A stretch of 64,000 nt of DNA from Caldinitratiruptor microaerophilus (GTDB lineage: Bacteria; Bacillota; Sulfobacillia; Symbiobacteriales; ZC4RG38): NCBI RefSeq assembly GCF_025999835.1, contig NZ_AP025628.1, positions 682,001 to 746,000 of the forward strand, read 5' to 3'. The notes beneath the pieces were generated by a model. It searched no databases. It had not been told where the DNA came from and was given only the letters and a program-made list of their open reading frames with translations. Shown piece after piece: positions 1-7,674 of the stretch (positions are counted from its first letter, which is position 1; each line of letters starts with the position of its first letter). The position numbers were made by a program, and so were the translations under genes.

Positions 1-240
1 GTCCGGGTCAACCCCGACTCCGTCGAGATCCGGGGTGAGGTCCGGCAGGAGGTCACCCGCGAGCAGGCAGGGTATTACGTGAGTGAGCGGCGCTACGGTA
101 ACTTCCACCGCGTGGTCCCGTTCCATGTCCCGGTCGACCCCGACAGCGCCACGGCCCGGTTCCACGAAGGGCTGCTGACGGTGCGCGTACGCAAGGTCAA
201 GGACGAGGGGCGCGGGCGCCGGGTTCCCATCGAAGGCTGA
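1..240 (+). CDS. Small heat-shock protein Hsp20, C-terminal part (5' end outside window)
   Basis: Frame 1 is open from the first base and gives 79 residues before TGA. The text matches the second half of an alpha-crystallin domain: a YVSERRYGNFHRVVPF segment (the usual SERxxGxFxRxxxLP strand), then an acidic stretch and an A-x-F-x-x-G-L-L-T-V-x-V strand pair, ending in a short charged tail. Hsp20 proteins are ATP-independent holdases that bind unfolding proteins in the cytoplasm. The tail after the last strand is VRKVKDEGRGRRVPIEG; it has no clear I-x-I motif, although V-P-I near the end may serve. The promoter and N-terminus are not visible. Confidence 0.9.
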   Translation, partial: VRVNPDSVEIRGEVRQEVTREQAGYYVSERRYGNFHRVVPFHVPVDPDSATARFHEGLLTVRVRKVKDEGRGRRVPIEG

Positions 241-340
241 CGTAGGGGTCATCCTCCGGCAAAGTTCACCGGAGGCACCTGGGAGGCACCTGGCCTCTGT
301 CTCGCGAAATGCGGCCGGCGGGTCGACGGGCCGGCCGCTT

Positions 341-375
341 GCCCCCTCCCCGACGGCGGGAGGGGGCGCCTTTCT
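341..375 (+). terminator. Rho-independent-like terminator after hsp20
   Basis: A perfect 10-bp stem (GCCCCCTCCC at 341-350 with GGGAGGGGGC at 358-367, 7-base loop) is followed by GCCTTTCTC, a weak T tract. It lies 100 bases after the Hsp20 stop and fits a terminator for that gene. Confidence 0.6.
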
Positions 376-474
376 CGCCGCGGGGCCGGTGTCGTGGCGA
401 AGGGGGAGGCGGTGGGGTGGGGTCCGGGTGTTCGGAGGCAAGCAGGGCTGACCTGGAAGACTCTGGACACAAGG

Positions 475-521
475 CGCAGAAGTTGCGCGGCAAGGGGTGC
501 GCCTGCCGCGCAACTTCTGCG
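475..521. repeat. Perfect 18-bp inverted repeat upstream of lacI-type gene
   Basis: CGCAGAAGTTGCGCGGCA (475-492) is matched exactly by TGCCGCGCAACTTCTGCG (504-521) around an 11-base loop. No T tract follows. A related half-site, GGCGCAAAAGTTG, occurs at 634-646, so the element may be a protein-binding site rather than a simple terminator. The remaining bases of 241-897 show no convincing gene; a smaller dyad GACGCC/GGCGTC lies at 579-597. Confidence 0.75.
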
Positions 522-897
522 TGAGCAACGCCCGGCGAGGAGTCCATGGTAGACATAACAACACACGCGGGTCGCCTTGACGCCCCCAAATGGCGTCACC
601 TTTTCCCTCCTGACCCGTGTGATAGGGGGTGGTGGCGCAAAAGTTGAGAGTCGACGGGCCTGTTCGCCGCGCAATCGGTGCGTTTCGTGCCGCAGCGCGC
701 ACCGGCATTCTGCACTGCGGGACCCACCACCCGGGGCCGCGCGGCCAAGACCGCCCCCCCGACTCCGGCCCGCTCGGGCCGGGGCCGCGGACTGGGGCGG
801 TGACCCGCGCGGGCGCCGCTCCGTGTACCTGCGAGGCAGGGATGCGCGGCGGTTCGGTGTATTCTTGCCATGGAGCGGCTACGAAGGAGTACCGTCG

Positions 898-1917
898 ATG
901 GCGACCATACGCGACGTCGCGAAGCGGGCGGGCGTGTCGATCGCGACCGTCTCGCGGGTCCTGAACAACGTCGGCCACCCGGTCCGCGAGAGCACGCGCC
1001 AGCGGGTGCTCGAGGCGGCCCGCGAGCTCAACTTCTCCCCGAACGACCTCGCCAAGAGCCTCCTGCGCGGACGGACGGCGACGATCGGGCTCCTGGTCCC
1101 CGACATCTCGAACACCTACTACGCCGACATCCTGAGCGGCGTGGAGGCGGTGGCGAGCGAGCGGCAGCTCGTCGTGCTCCTCGGCAACACGAACCGGGAT
1201 CGGGAGCGGCAGGTCCGCTACCTGCGCGTCTTCCAGGAGAAGCGGGTGGACGGGGTCATCCTGGCCGGCGGCGACACGGAGCACGGCGTGGAGCCCGGCT
1301 CGTTGGCGGAGTCGGGGCTGAAGATCATCTGGATCGGGTACGGCGCGCCGGGGATCCCGGCCATCCACCCGGACAACGAGGGCGGGGCGATGGAAGCCAC
1401 GCGCCTCCTGGTGGCGCTCGGCCACCGGGCGATCGGCTGTATCACGGGGCCGCCGGAGTCGAACAGCTCCCGGGCGCGGTTTGTCGGGTACCGCCGGGTG
1501 CTCCAGGAGGCTGGGCTGCCCCTGAGACCCGAGTGGGTCACCTCCGGCGGGTTCCGGCCGGAGGGCGGCTACGAGGCGGTGCGGCGCATTTTCCGGAGCG
1601 GCCACGGCGAACGGCCGACGGCGCTGTTCGTGGCCAACGACCAGATGGCGATCGGGGCGCTGCGGGCCTTCCAGGAGCTCGGCCTGCGGGTGCCGGAGGA
1701 CGTCGCCGTGGTGAGCTTCGATGACGTGCCGATCGCCCGGTTCCTGCGCCCCGCACTGACGACCGTGGCCATCGCCGGGGCCGATCTCGGCCGGCAGGCG
1801 ATGGAGATGCTGTTCGAGTTCCTCGACACCGGCAGGCCGCCGGCCTCCCGCCAGCTGACGACCCGGCTCGTGGTGCGGGAGTCGAGCGGTGGCCCTGTAG
1901 GGACCCTGCAGGCCTGA
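898..1917 (+). CDS. LacI-family transcriptional regulator
   Basis: This is a 339-residue protein, the usual LacI/GalR length. The N-terminus MATIRDVAKRAGVSIATVSRVLNN is the classic LacI helix-turn-helix with hinge helix, followed by a periplasmic-binding-protein-like core containing GLLVPDISNTYYADI and, near the end, the DDVPIARFLRPALTTV segment typical of the family. The ATG at 898 was chosen because AAGGAG lies at 884-889 and the helix-turn-helix starts there; upstream sequence in frame is non-coding in style. It presumably senses a sugar or sugar acid and represses the operon that starts at 2143, whose promoter carries a palindrome at 2094-2107. The ligand is not known. Confidence 0.93.
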   Translation: MATIRDVAKRAGVSIATVSRVLNNVGHPVRESTRQRVLEAARELNFSPNDLAKSLLRGRTATIGLLVPDISNTYYADILSGVEAVASERQLVVLLGNTNRDRERQVRYLRVFQEKRVDGVILAGGDTEHGVEPGSLAESGLKIIWIGYGAPGIPAIHPDNEGGAMEATRLLVALGHRAIGCITGPPESNSSRARFVGYRRVLQEAGLPLRPEWVTSGGFRPEGGYEAVRRIFRSGHGERPTALFVANDQMAIGALRAFQELGLRVPEDVAVVSFDDVPIARFLRPALTTVAIAGADLGRQAMEMLFEFLDTGRPPASRQLTTRLVVRESSGGPVGTLQA

Positions 1918-1952
1918 CGGGGGCCGCTGGCCCCGAGCCCCAGCGGTGTTCC

Positions 1953-1979
1953 CCCTCTTCTTGGCCCCGGAGAAGAGGG
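1953..1979 (+). terminator. Hairpin after the LacI-type gene
   Basis: A 9-bp perfect stem, CCCTCTTCT (1953-1961) with AGAAGAGGG (1971-1979), lies 35 bases after the stop. No T run follows, so it may be a weak or Rho-assisted terminator separating the regulator from the operon promoter at 2061. Confidence 0.4.
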
Positions 1980-2060
1980 AAACTTCGGTCCAAATGCGCA
2001 AAAAGAAACGATATGGCGAGCCAGGAGAGGAAGAATCCAGCCAATTCGCCGTCTGTGCGT

Positions 2061-2090
2061 TTGACACCCCCAGGCTGGCCCTCCTATCGT
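2061..2090 (+). promoter_or_regulatory. Sigma-A-type promoter of the catabolic operon
   Basis: A perfect TTGACA (2061-2066) is separated by 18 bases from TATCGT (2085-2090, four of six consensus bases). The predicted start of transcription is near 2097, about 45 bases before the GTG start of the first gene. It sits in one of the few AT-richer patches nearby. Confidence 0.65.
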
Positions 2091-2093
2091 AAA

Positions 2094-2107
2094 GGAAAAG
2101 CTTTTCC
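2094..2107. promoter_or_regulatory. Probable LacI-type operator
   Basis: GGAAAAGCTTTTCC is a perfect 14-bp palindrome placed four bases after the -10 box, over the predicted transcription start. LacI-family operators are short even palindromes of this size, often with AAnCGnTT-like cores; here the centre is GC instead of CG. Position and symmetry suggest it is the binding site of the adjacent regulator (898-1917), which is inference. Confidence 0.6.
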
Positions 2108-2142
2108 GCAACCCCCAACTCATCCCGACTGGAGGGTCCGCT

Positions 2143-3054
2143 GTGGGTCACGCCTACGAGAGCTTCTACCTGCACGATGTCCCGGAGAAGGGTCGGAAGC
2201 GCAACATCCTGGCGCTGTCCTTCGCCGAGGTCGCAGAGCGCCTGAAGGAGCCGGGCCAGGACGTGGTCATGGTGCCGCTGGGGAGCACGGAGAAGCACGG
2301 GGCGCACATCCCCCTCGGCACGGACAGCTACATCACGATGACGGCCGTGGTCATGGCCTCCGAGATGGCGGACTGCCTCTACACGCCGCTCATGCCCTTC
2401 GGTTACTCGCCGCACCACATGGGGCGCCTCCACGAGGGAGCGGGCACGATCACCCTGCGGGCCGAGACGTACCGGCGGATCATGCACGACATCGCCCTGA
2501 GCCTCATCTTCCACGGCTTCAACAAGATCGTCTTCGTCAGCCACCACGGGTCGAACACGAAGCCGATCGACGAGCTCCTCCGCTACCTGCGCTACCGCAC
2601 CGGTGGATTCTTCGCCTTCTACAAGACGCCGACGGAGCGGGAGATCAACGTCCTGAAGGACGTCCTGGAGAACCCGCCGGAGGAGACGCCGGGCTGGCAC
2701 TCCAGCGAACTCGAGACCTCCTGCGTCATGGCGGTGCACCCTGGTCTGGTCGACATGAACCGGGCCGTCGCCGACCGGGCGCATGCCCCGCACTGGATGG
2801 GCCCGAACTTCTCCAAGATCGACGGCACCGGCACGGTGAACTTCCAGGGCTCCGAGAACATCTGGGTGCCGATGGAGCACCACGAATACTCGGACACCGC
2901 CGTGATCGGCAACCCGTTCCGGGCCCGGGCGGAGAAGGGCGAGGAGATCTTCAAGCGGATGGCCCGGCACCTCGCCGACTTCATCGAGGAGGTCCGGAAG
3001 TTCCCGGTCGAGGTCAGGAACCGGGACTACCCCGAGCGTGCGTGGAATCCCTGA
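2143..3054 (+). CDS. Creatininase-family metal-dependent hydrolase
   Basis: This 303-residue protein is first in the operon. It starts with GTG behind GGAG at 2131-2134. Family motifs are visible: VPLGSTEKHGAHIPLGTD (the E-x-H-G-x-H-x-P-x-x-T-D metal site), an MPFGYSPHHMG segment, VSHHGSNT in place of the usual NGHGGN, and HSSELETS with the acidic ligand. Members include creatinine amidohydrolase, formamidopyrimidine-type amide hydrolases and mycofactocin MftE, so a hydrolase acting on a cyclic or linear amide or lactone is expected. The altered NGHGGN motif argues against true creatininase. Being the first gene of a sugar-acid-like operon, it might open a lactone or amide of the substrate, which is inference. 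Confidence 0.85.
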   Translation: MGHAYESFYLHDVPEKGRKRNILALSFAEVAERLKEPGQDVVMVPLGSTEKHGAHIPLGTDSYITMTAVVMASEMADCLYTPLMPFGYSPHHMGRLHEGAGTITLRAETYRRIMHDIALSLIFHGFNKIVFVSHHGSNTKPIDELLRYLRYRTGGFFAFYKTPTEREINVLKDVLENPPEETPGWHSSELETSCVMAVHPGLVDMNRAVADRAHAPHWMGPNFSKIDGTGTVNFQGSENIWVPMEHHEYSDTAVIGNPFRARAEKGEEIFKRMARHLADFIEEVRKFPVEVRNRDYPERAWNP

Positions 3055-3084
3055 GTCACCCCTGAGTCGAGGGAGACGAGGCCG

Positions 3085-3696
3085 ATGCCGGCGCAGACGG
3101 ATACCATCGCCGACCTCCGCCGCACCCTGGTCGAGCTTTCCCACCGGGCCTACGCCCTGGGGCTGGTCCCCGGGGTCAGCGGCAACCTGAGCGTCCGGGT
3201 GCCGGGCGAGGACCGGGTCCTCATCAAGGCGACGGGCTTCTCGCTGGGTGACATGACCCCCGCGCACACGCTCCTCGTCGACCTGGACGGGCGGGTCCTC
3301 GAGGGCACCGATCTGCGCCCCTCCAAGGAGATGTTCTTCCACCTCGCCATCTACCGCCGGCGGCCCGAGGTCGGCGCGGTGGTACACCTGCACCCCCCCT
3401 ACACGACGGCGTTCGCGGCGGTGCATCAGCTCCCGCCGGCGCTGACGGGCGCCGCCCGGGCCTTCCTGGGCGGGAAGGTGGCGCTGGTTCCGCCGGCTCC
3501 CTCGGGGTCCCGGGAGCTCGCCGCCATGGTCGAGGCGGCGTTCCGGGACCCCGAGATCCGGGCGGCGGTCCTGGCCGAGCACGGCAGCATCACCGTCGGC
3601 CCCGACCTGTACTCGGCCTTCTACCTAAGTCAGTACCTGGAGGACGCGGCGCGTACCGCCCTCCTGGTGCGGATCCTTCGGGGACCCCAAGACTGA
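3085..3696 (+). CDS. Class II aldolase/adducin-family protein
   Basis: This 203-residue protein has the expected length for fuculose-phosphate-aldolase relatives. It shows the phosphate-binding SGNLS segment near residue 32, an S-K-E-M motif with the catalytic Glu, the paired Zn ligands H-L-H in VVHLHPPYTTAFAA, and a third His in AEHGSITVG. Such enzymes cleave a sugar phosphate or sugar acid phosphate into dihydroxyacetone phosphate or pyruvate plus an aldehyde. The ATG at 3085 has a GAGGGAGACGAGG leader. It lies 30 bases after the hydrolase gene and belongs to the same operon; its substrate cannot be told from sequence. Confidence 0.88.
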   Translation: MPAQTDTIADLRRTLVELSHRAYALGLVPGVSGNLSVRVPGEDRVLIKATGFSLGDMTPAHTLLVDLDGRVLEGTDLRPSKEMFFHLAIYRRRPEVGAVVHLHPPYTTAFAAVHQLPPALTGAARAFLGGKVALVPPAPSGSRELAAMVEAAFRDPEIRAAVLAEHGSITVGPDLYSAFYLSQYLEDAARTALLVRILRGPQD

Positions 3697-3715
3697 CCGC
3701 CCGGGAGGGGCACGG

Positions 3716-4978
3716 ATGCGCCCGGAGCGTGTGGTGGCCATCGTCGCCACGCTGGACACGAAGGGCGAGGAGGCGGTCTTCCTCCAGAACTGGTTCTGCC
3801 GCCGGGGCTACGACGCCCGCCTGGTGGACGTCGGCACCCTGGGCGACGCTCCGCTTGCCGCCCGGGAACCCGATGTGAGCCGGCGCCGGGTGGCGGCGGC
3901 CGCCGGCATCTCGCCCGAGGCGTTCGCGGGGATGCGCCGGGACGAGATCATGGCGGCGATGGGCCGCGGGGCCGCGGCGGTCCTCCGCCGGTGGCACGAC
4001 GACGGCGTCCTCGCCGGGGTGATCGGGCTCGGCGGGAACCAGGGGACAGCTATCGCCTGCACTGCCATGCGGGCGCTGCCGATCGGGGTGCCCAAGGTGA
4101 TGCTGTCGACCGTCGCCTCCGGCAACCTCCGCCCGTACATCGGCAGCAGCGACATCGCCGTCGTGTTCTCGGTGGGCGACCTCCTGGGCGGGTTGAACCG
4201 GGTCACCCGTGGGGTCCTCGTCCGGGCGGCGGGGATGCTGGCCGGGATGATGGAGGCAGCGGAGGCCCCGGCGGACGGCGGGAGCGTCCCCGCCGTGGCC
4301 ATCACCGCCTTCGGCAACACGCACCCGGCCGTGAGCCGCATCATGAAGGAACTCCGCCGGCACGGCTACGAGGTCGTGCCGTTCCACGCCTCGGGGGCCG
4401 GTGGGTCGGCGATGGAGGCACTCGTGGCGGAGGGCGTCTTCCGCGGCGTGATCGACCTCACGACCCACGAGCTGATCGGTGAGGTCTTCGGCGACGACAT
4501 CTACGCCCCGGTGCAGCCCGGCCGTCTCACTGTGGCTGGCCGGATGGGCATCCCGCAGGTGGTGGCGCCGGGCGGGCTGGAGTACTTCTGCTTCGGGCCG
4601 GAGGAGAGCATCCCGCCGCGCTACCGTGGGCGGCCGACCCACTACCACAATCCGTACAACACCAACGTCCGCGCCACCGCCGGGGAACTCGCGCGGCTGG
4701 GCGAAGAACTCGCCCGCCGGCTGAATGAGTCCCGGGGGCCGGTGGCGTTTCTCGACCCCCTCCGGGGCTGGTCCCAGGTGGGCAGCCCGGGCGGGCCGCT
4801 CTGGGACCCCGAGGGGAACGAGGCGCTGCGCCGGGCCCTCCGGCGGGCGCTCCGGCTCGACCGGGTGCGGTACGTCGAGGTCGACGCCGCCATCAACGAC
4901 CCCGTCTTCGCCGATGAGGTCGTGCGGGTGTTCCTCGAGCTCTGCACCCACCCGGTGACCCCGTCGGGGACCCCGTGA
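3716..4978 (+). CDS. Tm-1-like ATP-binding domain protein (UPF0261)
   Basis: This 420-residue protein starts MRPERVVAIVATLDTKGEEAVFL, the characteristic N-terminus of UPF0261/Tm-1-like proteins (TLDTKG motif). Further family signatures are GLGGNQGTAIACTAMRALPIGVPKVMLSTVASG and the C-terminal VAPGGLEYFCFG region. Plant Tm-1 has this ATP-binding N-terminal fold; bacterial members are of unknown enzymatic role but occur in carbohydrate and small-acid catabolic operons. Here it follows the aldolase by 19 bases, with GGGAGGGG before the ATG. The partner that often accompanies it, a phosphoenolpyruvate-hydrolase-like TIM barrel, is absent from this operon. Confidence 0.88.
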   Translation: MRPERVVAIVATLDTKGEEAVFLQNWFCRRGYDARLVDVGTLGDAPLAAREPDVSRRRVAAAAGISPEAFAGMRRDEIMAAMGRGAAAVLRRWHDDGVLAGVIGLGGNQGTAIACTAMRALPIGVPKVMLSTVASGNLRPYIGSSDIAVVFSVGDLLGGLNRVTRGVLVRAAGMLAGMMEAAEAPADGGSVPAVAITAFGNTHPAVSRIMKELRRHGYEVVPFHASGAGGSAMEALVAEGVFRGVIDLTTHELIGEVFGDDIYAPVQPGRLTVAGRMGIPQVVAPGGLEYFCFGPEESIPPRYRGRPTHYHNPYNTNVRATAGELARLGEELARRLNESRGPVAFLDPLRGWSQVGSPGGPLWDPEGNEALRRALRRALRLDRVRYVEVDAAINDPVFADEVVRVFLELCTHPVTPSGTP

Positions 4979-5017
4979 CAGGCGGACACACCGAGAGCGA
5001 GAGGGAGGGGACGGCCT

Positions 5018-6121
5018 TTGCCGGTCGGATCCGCTGTTCGACCGAATATTCCAGAGACCATGAAGGCTTGGGCGCTGTTCGGGCCCGGCGACCTGCGGCC
5101 GGTGGTCAAGAAGGTGCCCCGCCCGGGGCCAGCCGAGGTCCTGGTGAAGATCGAGGCCGTGGCGATCTGCGGCACCGACCTCGAGATCCTCTACAACGGC
5201 CTGCCGGCCATGATCGAGGGCGAGTTGCCCTGGGGCCGCGAGCACGTGATCGGCCACGAGTACGTGGGAACGGTGGTCGAGGTTGGCCCGACGGTGGACG
5301 AGTTCCAGGTCGGGGACCGGGTGGTCGCCGAGATCCACGCCGGCTGCGGCCGGTGCGAGCGCTGCCGCCACGGCATGTACACGTCGTGCCTCAACTACTC
5401 GTACAAGGCGAAGGGTCACCGGGCGAACGGCTTCACCACCGACGGCGCGTTCGCCGAGTACGCCGTGAACCACATCAACACGCTGTACAAGCTCCCGGAC
5501 CACATCCCCTTCGACGAGGCCACCCTGATCGTCACGGCCGGGACGGCACTGTACGGCATCGACGTGCTGGGCGGGTTCATCGCCGGACAGACGATGCTGG
5601 TGACGGGCCCGGGGCCGATCGGGCTCATGGCGGTCGCCTGCGGCAAGGCCCTGGGCGCCGAGGTCATCCTGACCGGCACCCGGGAGAGCCGGCTGGCGCT
5701 GGGCAGAGAGCTGGGGGCCGACCACGTCATCAACGTCCGCGAGCGAGATCCCGTCGAGGCCGTCAGGGAGATCACGGGCGGGCTGGGGGTCGACCTCGTC
5801 ATGGAGTGCTCCGGCGCACCGAACGCCGTGAACGAGGCGCTCCATGCCACCAAGCGGGGCGGCCGCATCTGCCTGGCGGCCTTCAGCAAGGAGCCGGTGC
5901 AGCTGGACGCGGCCTACATGGTGCGCAACAACATCTACATGTACGGCATCCGGGGTGAGGGCAACGGCGCGGTCCGGAAGGCCGTCGCGCTCTTCGCCCA
6001 GGGGAAACTCAGCGGCAAGCCCTTCATCACCCACCGGTTCAAGCTGGATGAGCTCCCGAAGGCCATCGAGACGTTCGAGAAGCGGATCGGGGACGCGATC
6101 AAGGTGGTCGTCACCCCGTAG
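5018..6121 (+). CDS. Zinc-dependent medium-chain alcohol/polyol dehydrogenase
   Basis: This 367-residue MDR protein has the catalytic Zn site (C in AICGTDLE, then GHEYVG) and a structural Zn site in GCGRCERCRHGMYTSC, with four Cys. The Rossmann motif is GPGPIGLMAV. The TTG at 5018 is preferred because GGAGGGG lies seven bases upstream; the internal ATG at 5060, where homologs often start (MKAWALFGPG), has no visible ribosome site. Relatives are L-threonine, sorbitol and galactitol dehydrogenases, so oxidation of a secondary alcohol of the operon substrate with NAD is likely. It sits between the Tm-1-like gene and the uptake genes. Confidence 0.88.
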   Translation: MPVGSAVRPNIPETMKAWALFGPGDLRPVVKKVPRPGPAEVLVKIEAVAICGTDLEILYNGLPAMIEGELPWGREHVIGHEYVGTVVEVGPTVDEFQVGDRVVAEIHAGCGRCERCRHGMYTSCLNYSYKAKGHRANGFTTDGAFAEYAVNHINTLYKLPDHIPFDEATLIVTAGTALYGIDVLGGFIAGQTMLVTGPGPIGLMAVACGKALGAEVILTGTRESRLALGRELGADHVINVRERDPVEAVREITGGLGVDLVMECSGAPNAVNEALHATKRGGRICLAAFSKEPVQLDAAYMVRNNIYMYGIRGEGNGAVRKAVALFAQGKLSGKPFITHRFKLDELPKAIETFEKRIGDAIKVVVTP

Positions 6122-6144
6122 CGGCAAGACAGGAGGTGGTTCGA

Positions 6145-7116
6145 GTGAGGCGCAGGCTCATTCTGGCTCTCGTCCCGATGTTCGTGGCCATCCTCGTCGC
6201 CGGGTGTGGCGGCAGGGCCGCCGCCCCCAAGTATCCCACGAAGCCGATCGAGATGACCGTGCTCTTCGGCGCCGGTAGCAGCGCCGACCTCGTGGCCCGC
6301 CAGCTCGCGTCGGGCCTCGAGAAGGTCCTGGGGCAGCCCGTGGCGGTGGTGAACCGCACCGGGGCGGGCGGCGCTGTCGGTTACAACTACGTCAAGACCA
6401 AGCCGGCGGACGGGTACAGCATCGTCTGGAACTCGAACTCGATCTCGACGGCGTATTACGCCGGCAACATGAAGCTCACGTACAAGGACTTCGACCCGGT
6501 CGCGCAGGTGAGCGTGGAGACGGCGACCATCGCCGTGGCGGCGGACTCGCCGTGGAAGACCCTGCCGGAGCTCATCGAGTACGCCAGGCAGAACCCCGGC
6601 AAGGTGCGGATCGGCAACTCCGGCAACGGCAGCTACACCCACCTGACGGCGGCCGCCCTCGCCAAGGCCGCGGGGATCGAGGTCATCCACGTTCCGTTCG
6701 GCCAGGGGCTGGCGGTCTCGAGCCTCCTGGGGGGCAAGATCGAGGCCAGCGTCCAGTTGCCGGCGGAGATCATGTCGCAGTACCAGGCCGGGAAGGTGCG
6801 GATCCTGGCGGTGACCGACTCCGAGCGGGACCCGGCACTGCCCGACGTGCCCACGGCGAAGGAGCAGGGCGTCGACCTGGTCATGAACCTGTGGCGCGGC
6901 GTGGCCGCACCGTCGGGCACGCCGAAGGAGGTCATCCAGGTCCTCGAGGGCGCCATCCAGAAGGTCGTCACCAGCGACGAGTTCAAGGAGGCCAGCAAGA
7001 AGCTCTCGTTCCGGCCGGCGTTCCTGGGCGCCCAGGACTTCGGCAAGCTCATCGCCGACGACGATGCCCGCATCGGACAGCTCATGGCGGACCTGGGCCT
7101 GCGCAAGACGCAGTGA
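6145..7116 (+). CDS. TctC-type tripartite tricarboxylate transporter solute-binding lipoprotein
   Basis: The GTG at 6145 follows AGGAGGTGG (6131-6139), giving 323 residues. An earlier in-frame GTG at 6136 lies inside the ribosome site and is rejected. The N-terminus is an arginine-rich, hydrophobic signal ending in the lipobox LVAGC, so the mature protein is a membrane-anchored lipoprotein. The family pattern is clear: YPTKPIEMTVLFGAGSSADLVARQL, NRTGAGGAVGYNYVKTKPADGY, and VPFGQGLAVSSLLGGKIEA. TctC proteins bind carboxylated substrates (citrate, tartrate, terephthalate, sugar acids), which supports an acidic substrate for the whole operon. Confidence 0.93.
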   Translation: MRRRLILALVPMFVAILVAGCGGRAAAPKYPTKPIEMTVLFGAGSSADLVARQLASGLEKVLGQPVAVVNRTGAGGAVGYNYVKTKPADGYSIVWNSNSISTAYYAGNMKLTYKDFDPVAQVSVETATIAVAADSPWKTLPELIEYARQNPGKVRIGNSGNGSYTHLTAAALAKAAGIEVIHVPFGQGLAVSSLLGGKIEASVQLPAEIMSQYQAGKVRILAVTDSERDPALPDVPTAKEQGVDLVMNLWRGVAAPSGTPKEVIQVLEGAIQKVVTSDEFKEASKKLSFRPAFLGAQDFGKLIADDDARIGQLMADLGLRKTQ

Positions 7117-7134
7117 ACCCCGGGAGGGGTGGGG

Positions 7135-7632
7135 ATGCCGGCTCGAGGTGACCGGATCGTCGCGCTGATCATCGCCGCGGTGGCCATCCTGTGGTGGTTC
7201 CCGACCCGGCAGCTTGCCGTGGCCTCGGCCGACCATTCCCCGGGGCCGGGCTTCTTTCCGCGCCTGGTGCTCATCGCGCTGCTGGTGCTGTCCGGGGTGC
7301 TGTTCGTGTCGACCTTGCGGCCGCCGGCAGCGGACGCCGAGTGCGGCGACGGAGCGCTGGCGACCCAGGGACAGCCTCCCGCGGCCAGGAGCCGGCGGGA
7401 GCCCGTGACCGCCGCGCTCCTTCTCCTGGGCCTTCTCGCCTACGCCCTGTCCCTGGAGCGCCTCGGCTTCCTGGTCGCCACGCCGGTCTTCCTGGGCGGC
7501 CTCTTCGTGTGGCAACTCGGGTGGCGGAACTGGCTCAGGGCGGCGGTGACCGCCCTGGCGGTGGCGGTGGGGGTGTGGGCGATGTTCGACCTCCTCCTGG
7601 AGGCCGCGCTGCCCACCTGGCCGTCTTTCTGA
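7135..7632 (+). CDS. TctB-type small membrane subunit of tripartite transporter
   Basis: This is a 165-residue membrane protein with four hydrophobic segments. It starts MPARGDRIVALIIAAVAILW and has the DHSPGPGFFPRLV segment typical of TctB. Start ATG 7135 follows GGGAGGGG with five bases of spacing; an in-frame GTG at 7129 overlaps the ribosome site. TctB is the small 4-TM subunit that works with the large TctA channel in the membrane. It is flanked by tctC and tctA, the usual order. Confidence 0.9.
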   Translation: MPARGDRIVALIIAAVAILWWFPTRQLAVASADHSPGPGFFPRLVLIALLVLSGVLFVSTLRPPAADAECGDGALATQGQPPAARSRREPVTAALLLLGLLAYALSLERLGFLVATPVFLGGLFVWQLGWRNWLRAAVTALAVAVGVWAMFDLLLEAALPTWPSF

Positions 7633-7674
7633 ACTCGTGCCGCCGCCCTGACGAGTCGGAAAGGGGGGAGGATC

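Noticed and set aside
3590-6127. An 845-codon open frame on the minus strand
   Set aside because: It lies opposite four well-supported plus-strand genes, has no recognisable domain and shows the His/Asp/Pro/Arg-rich text typical of shadows in very GC-rich DNA.
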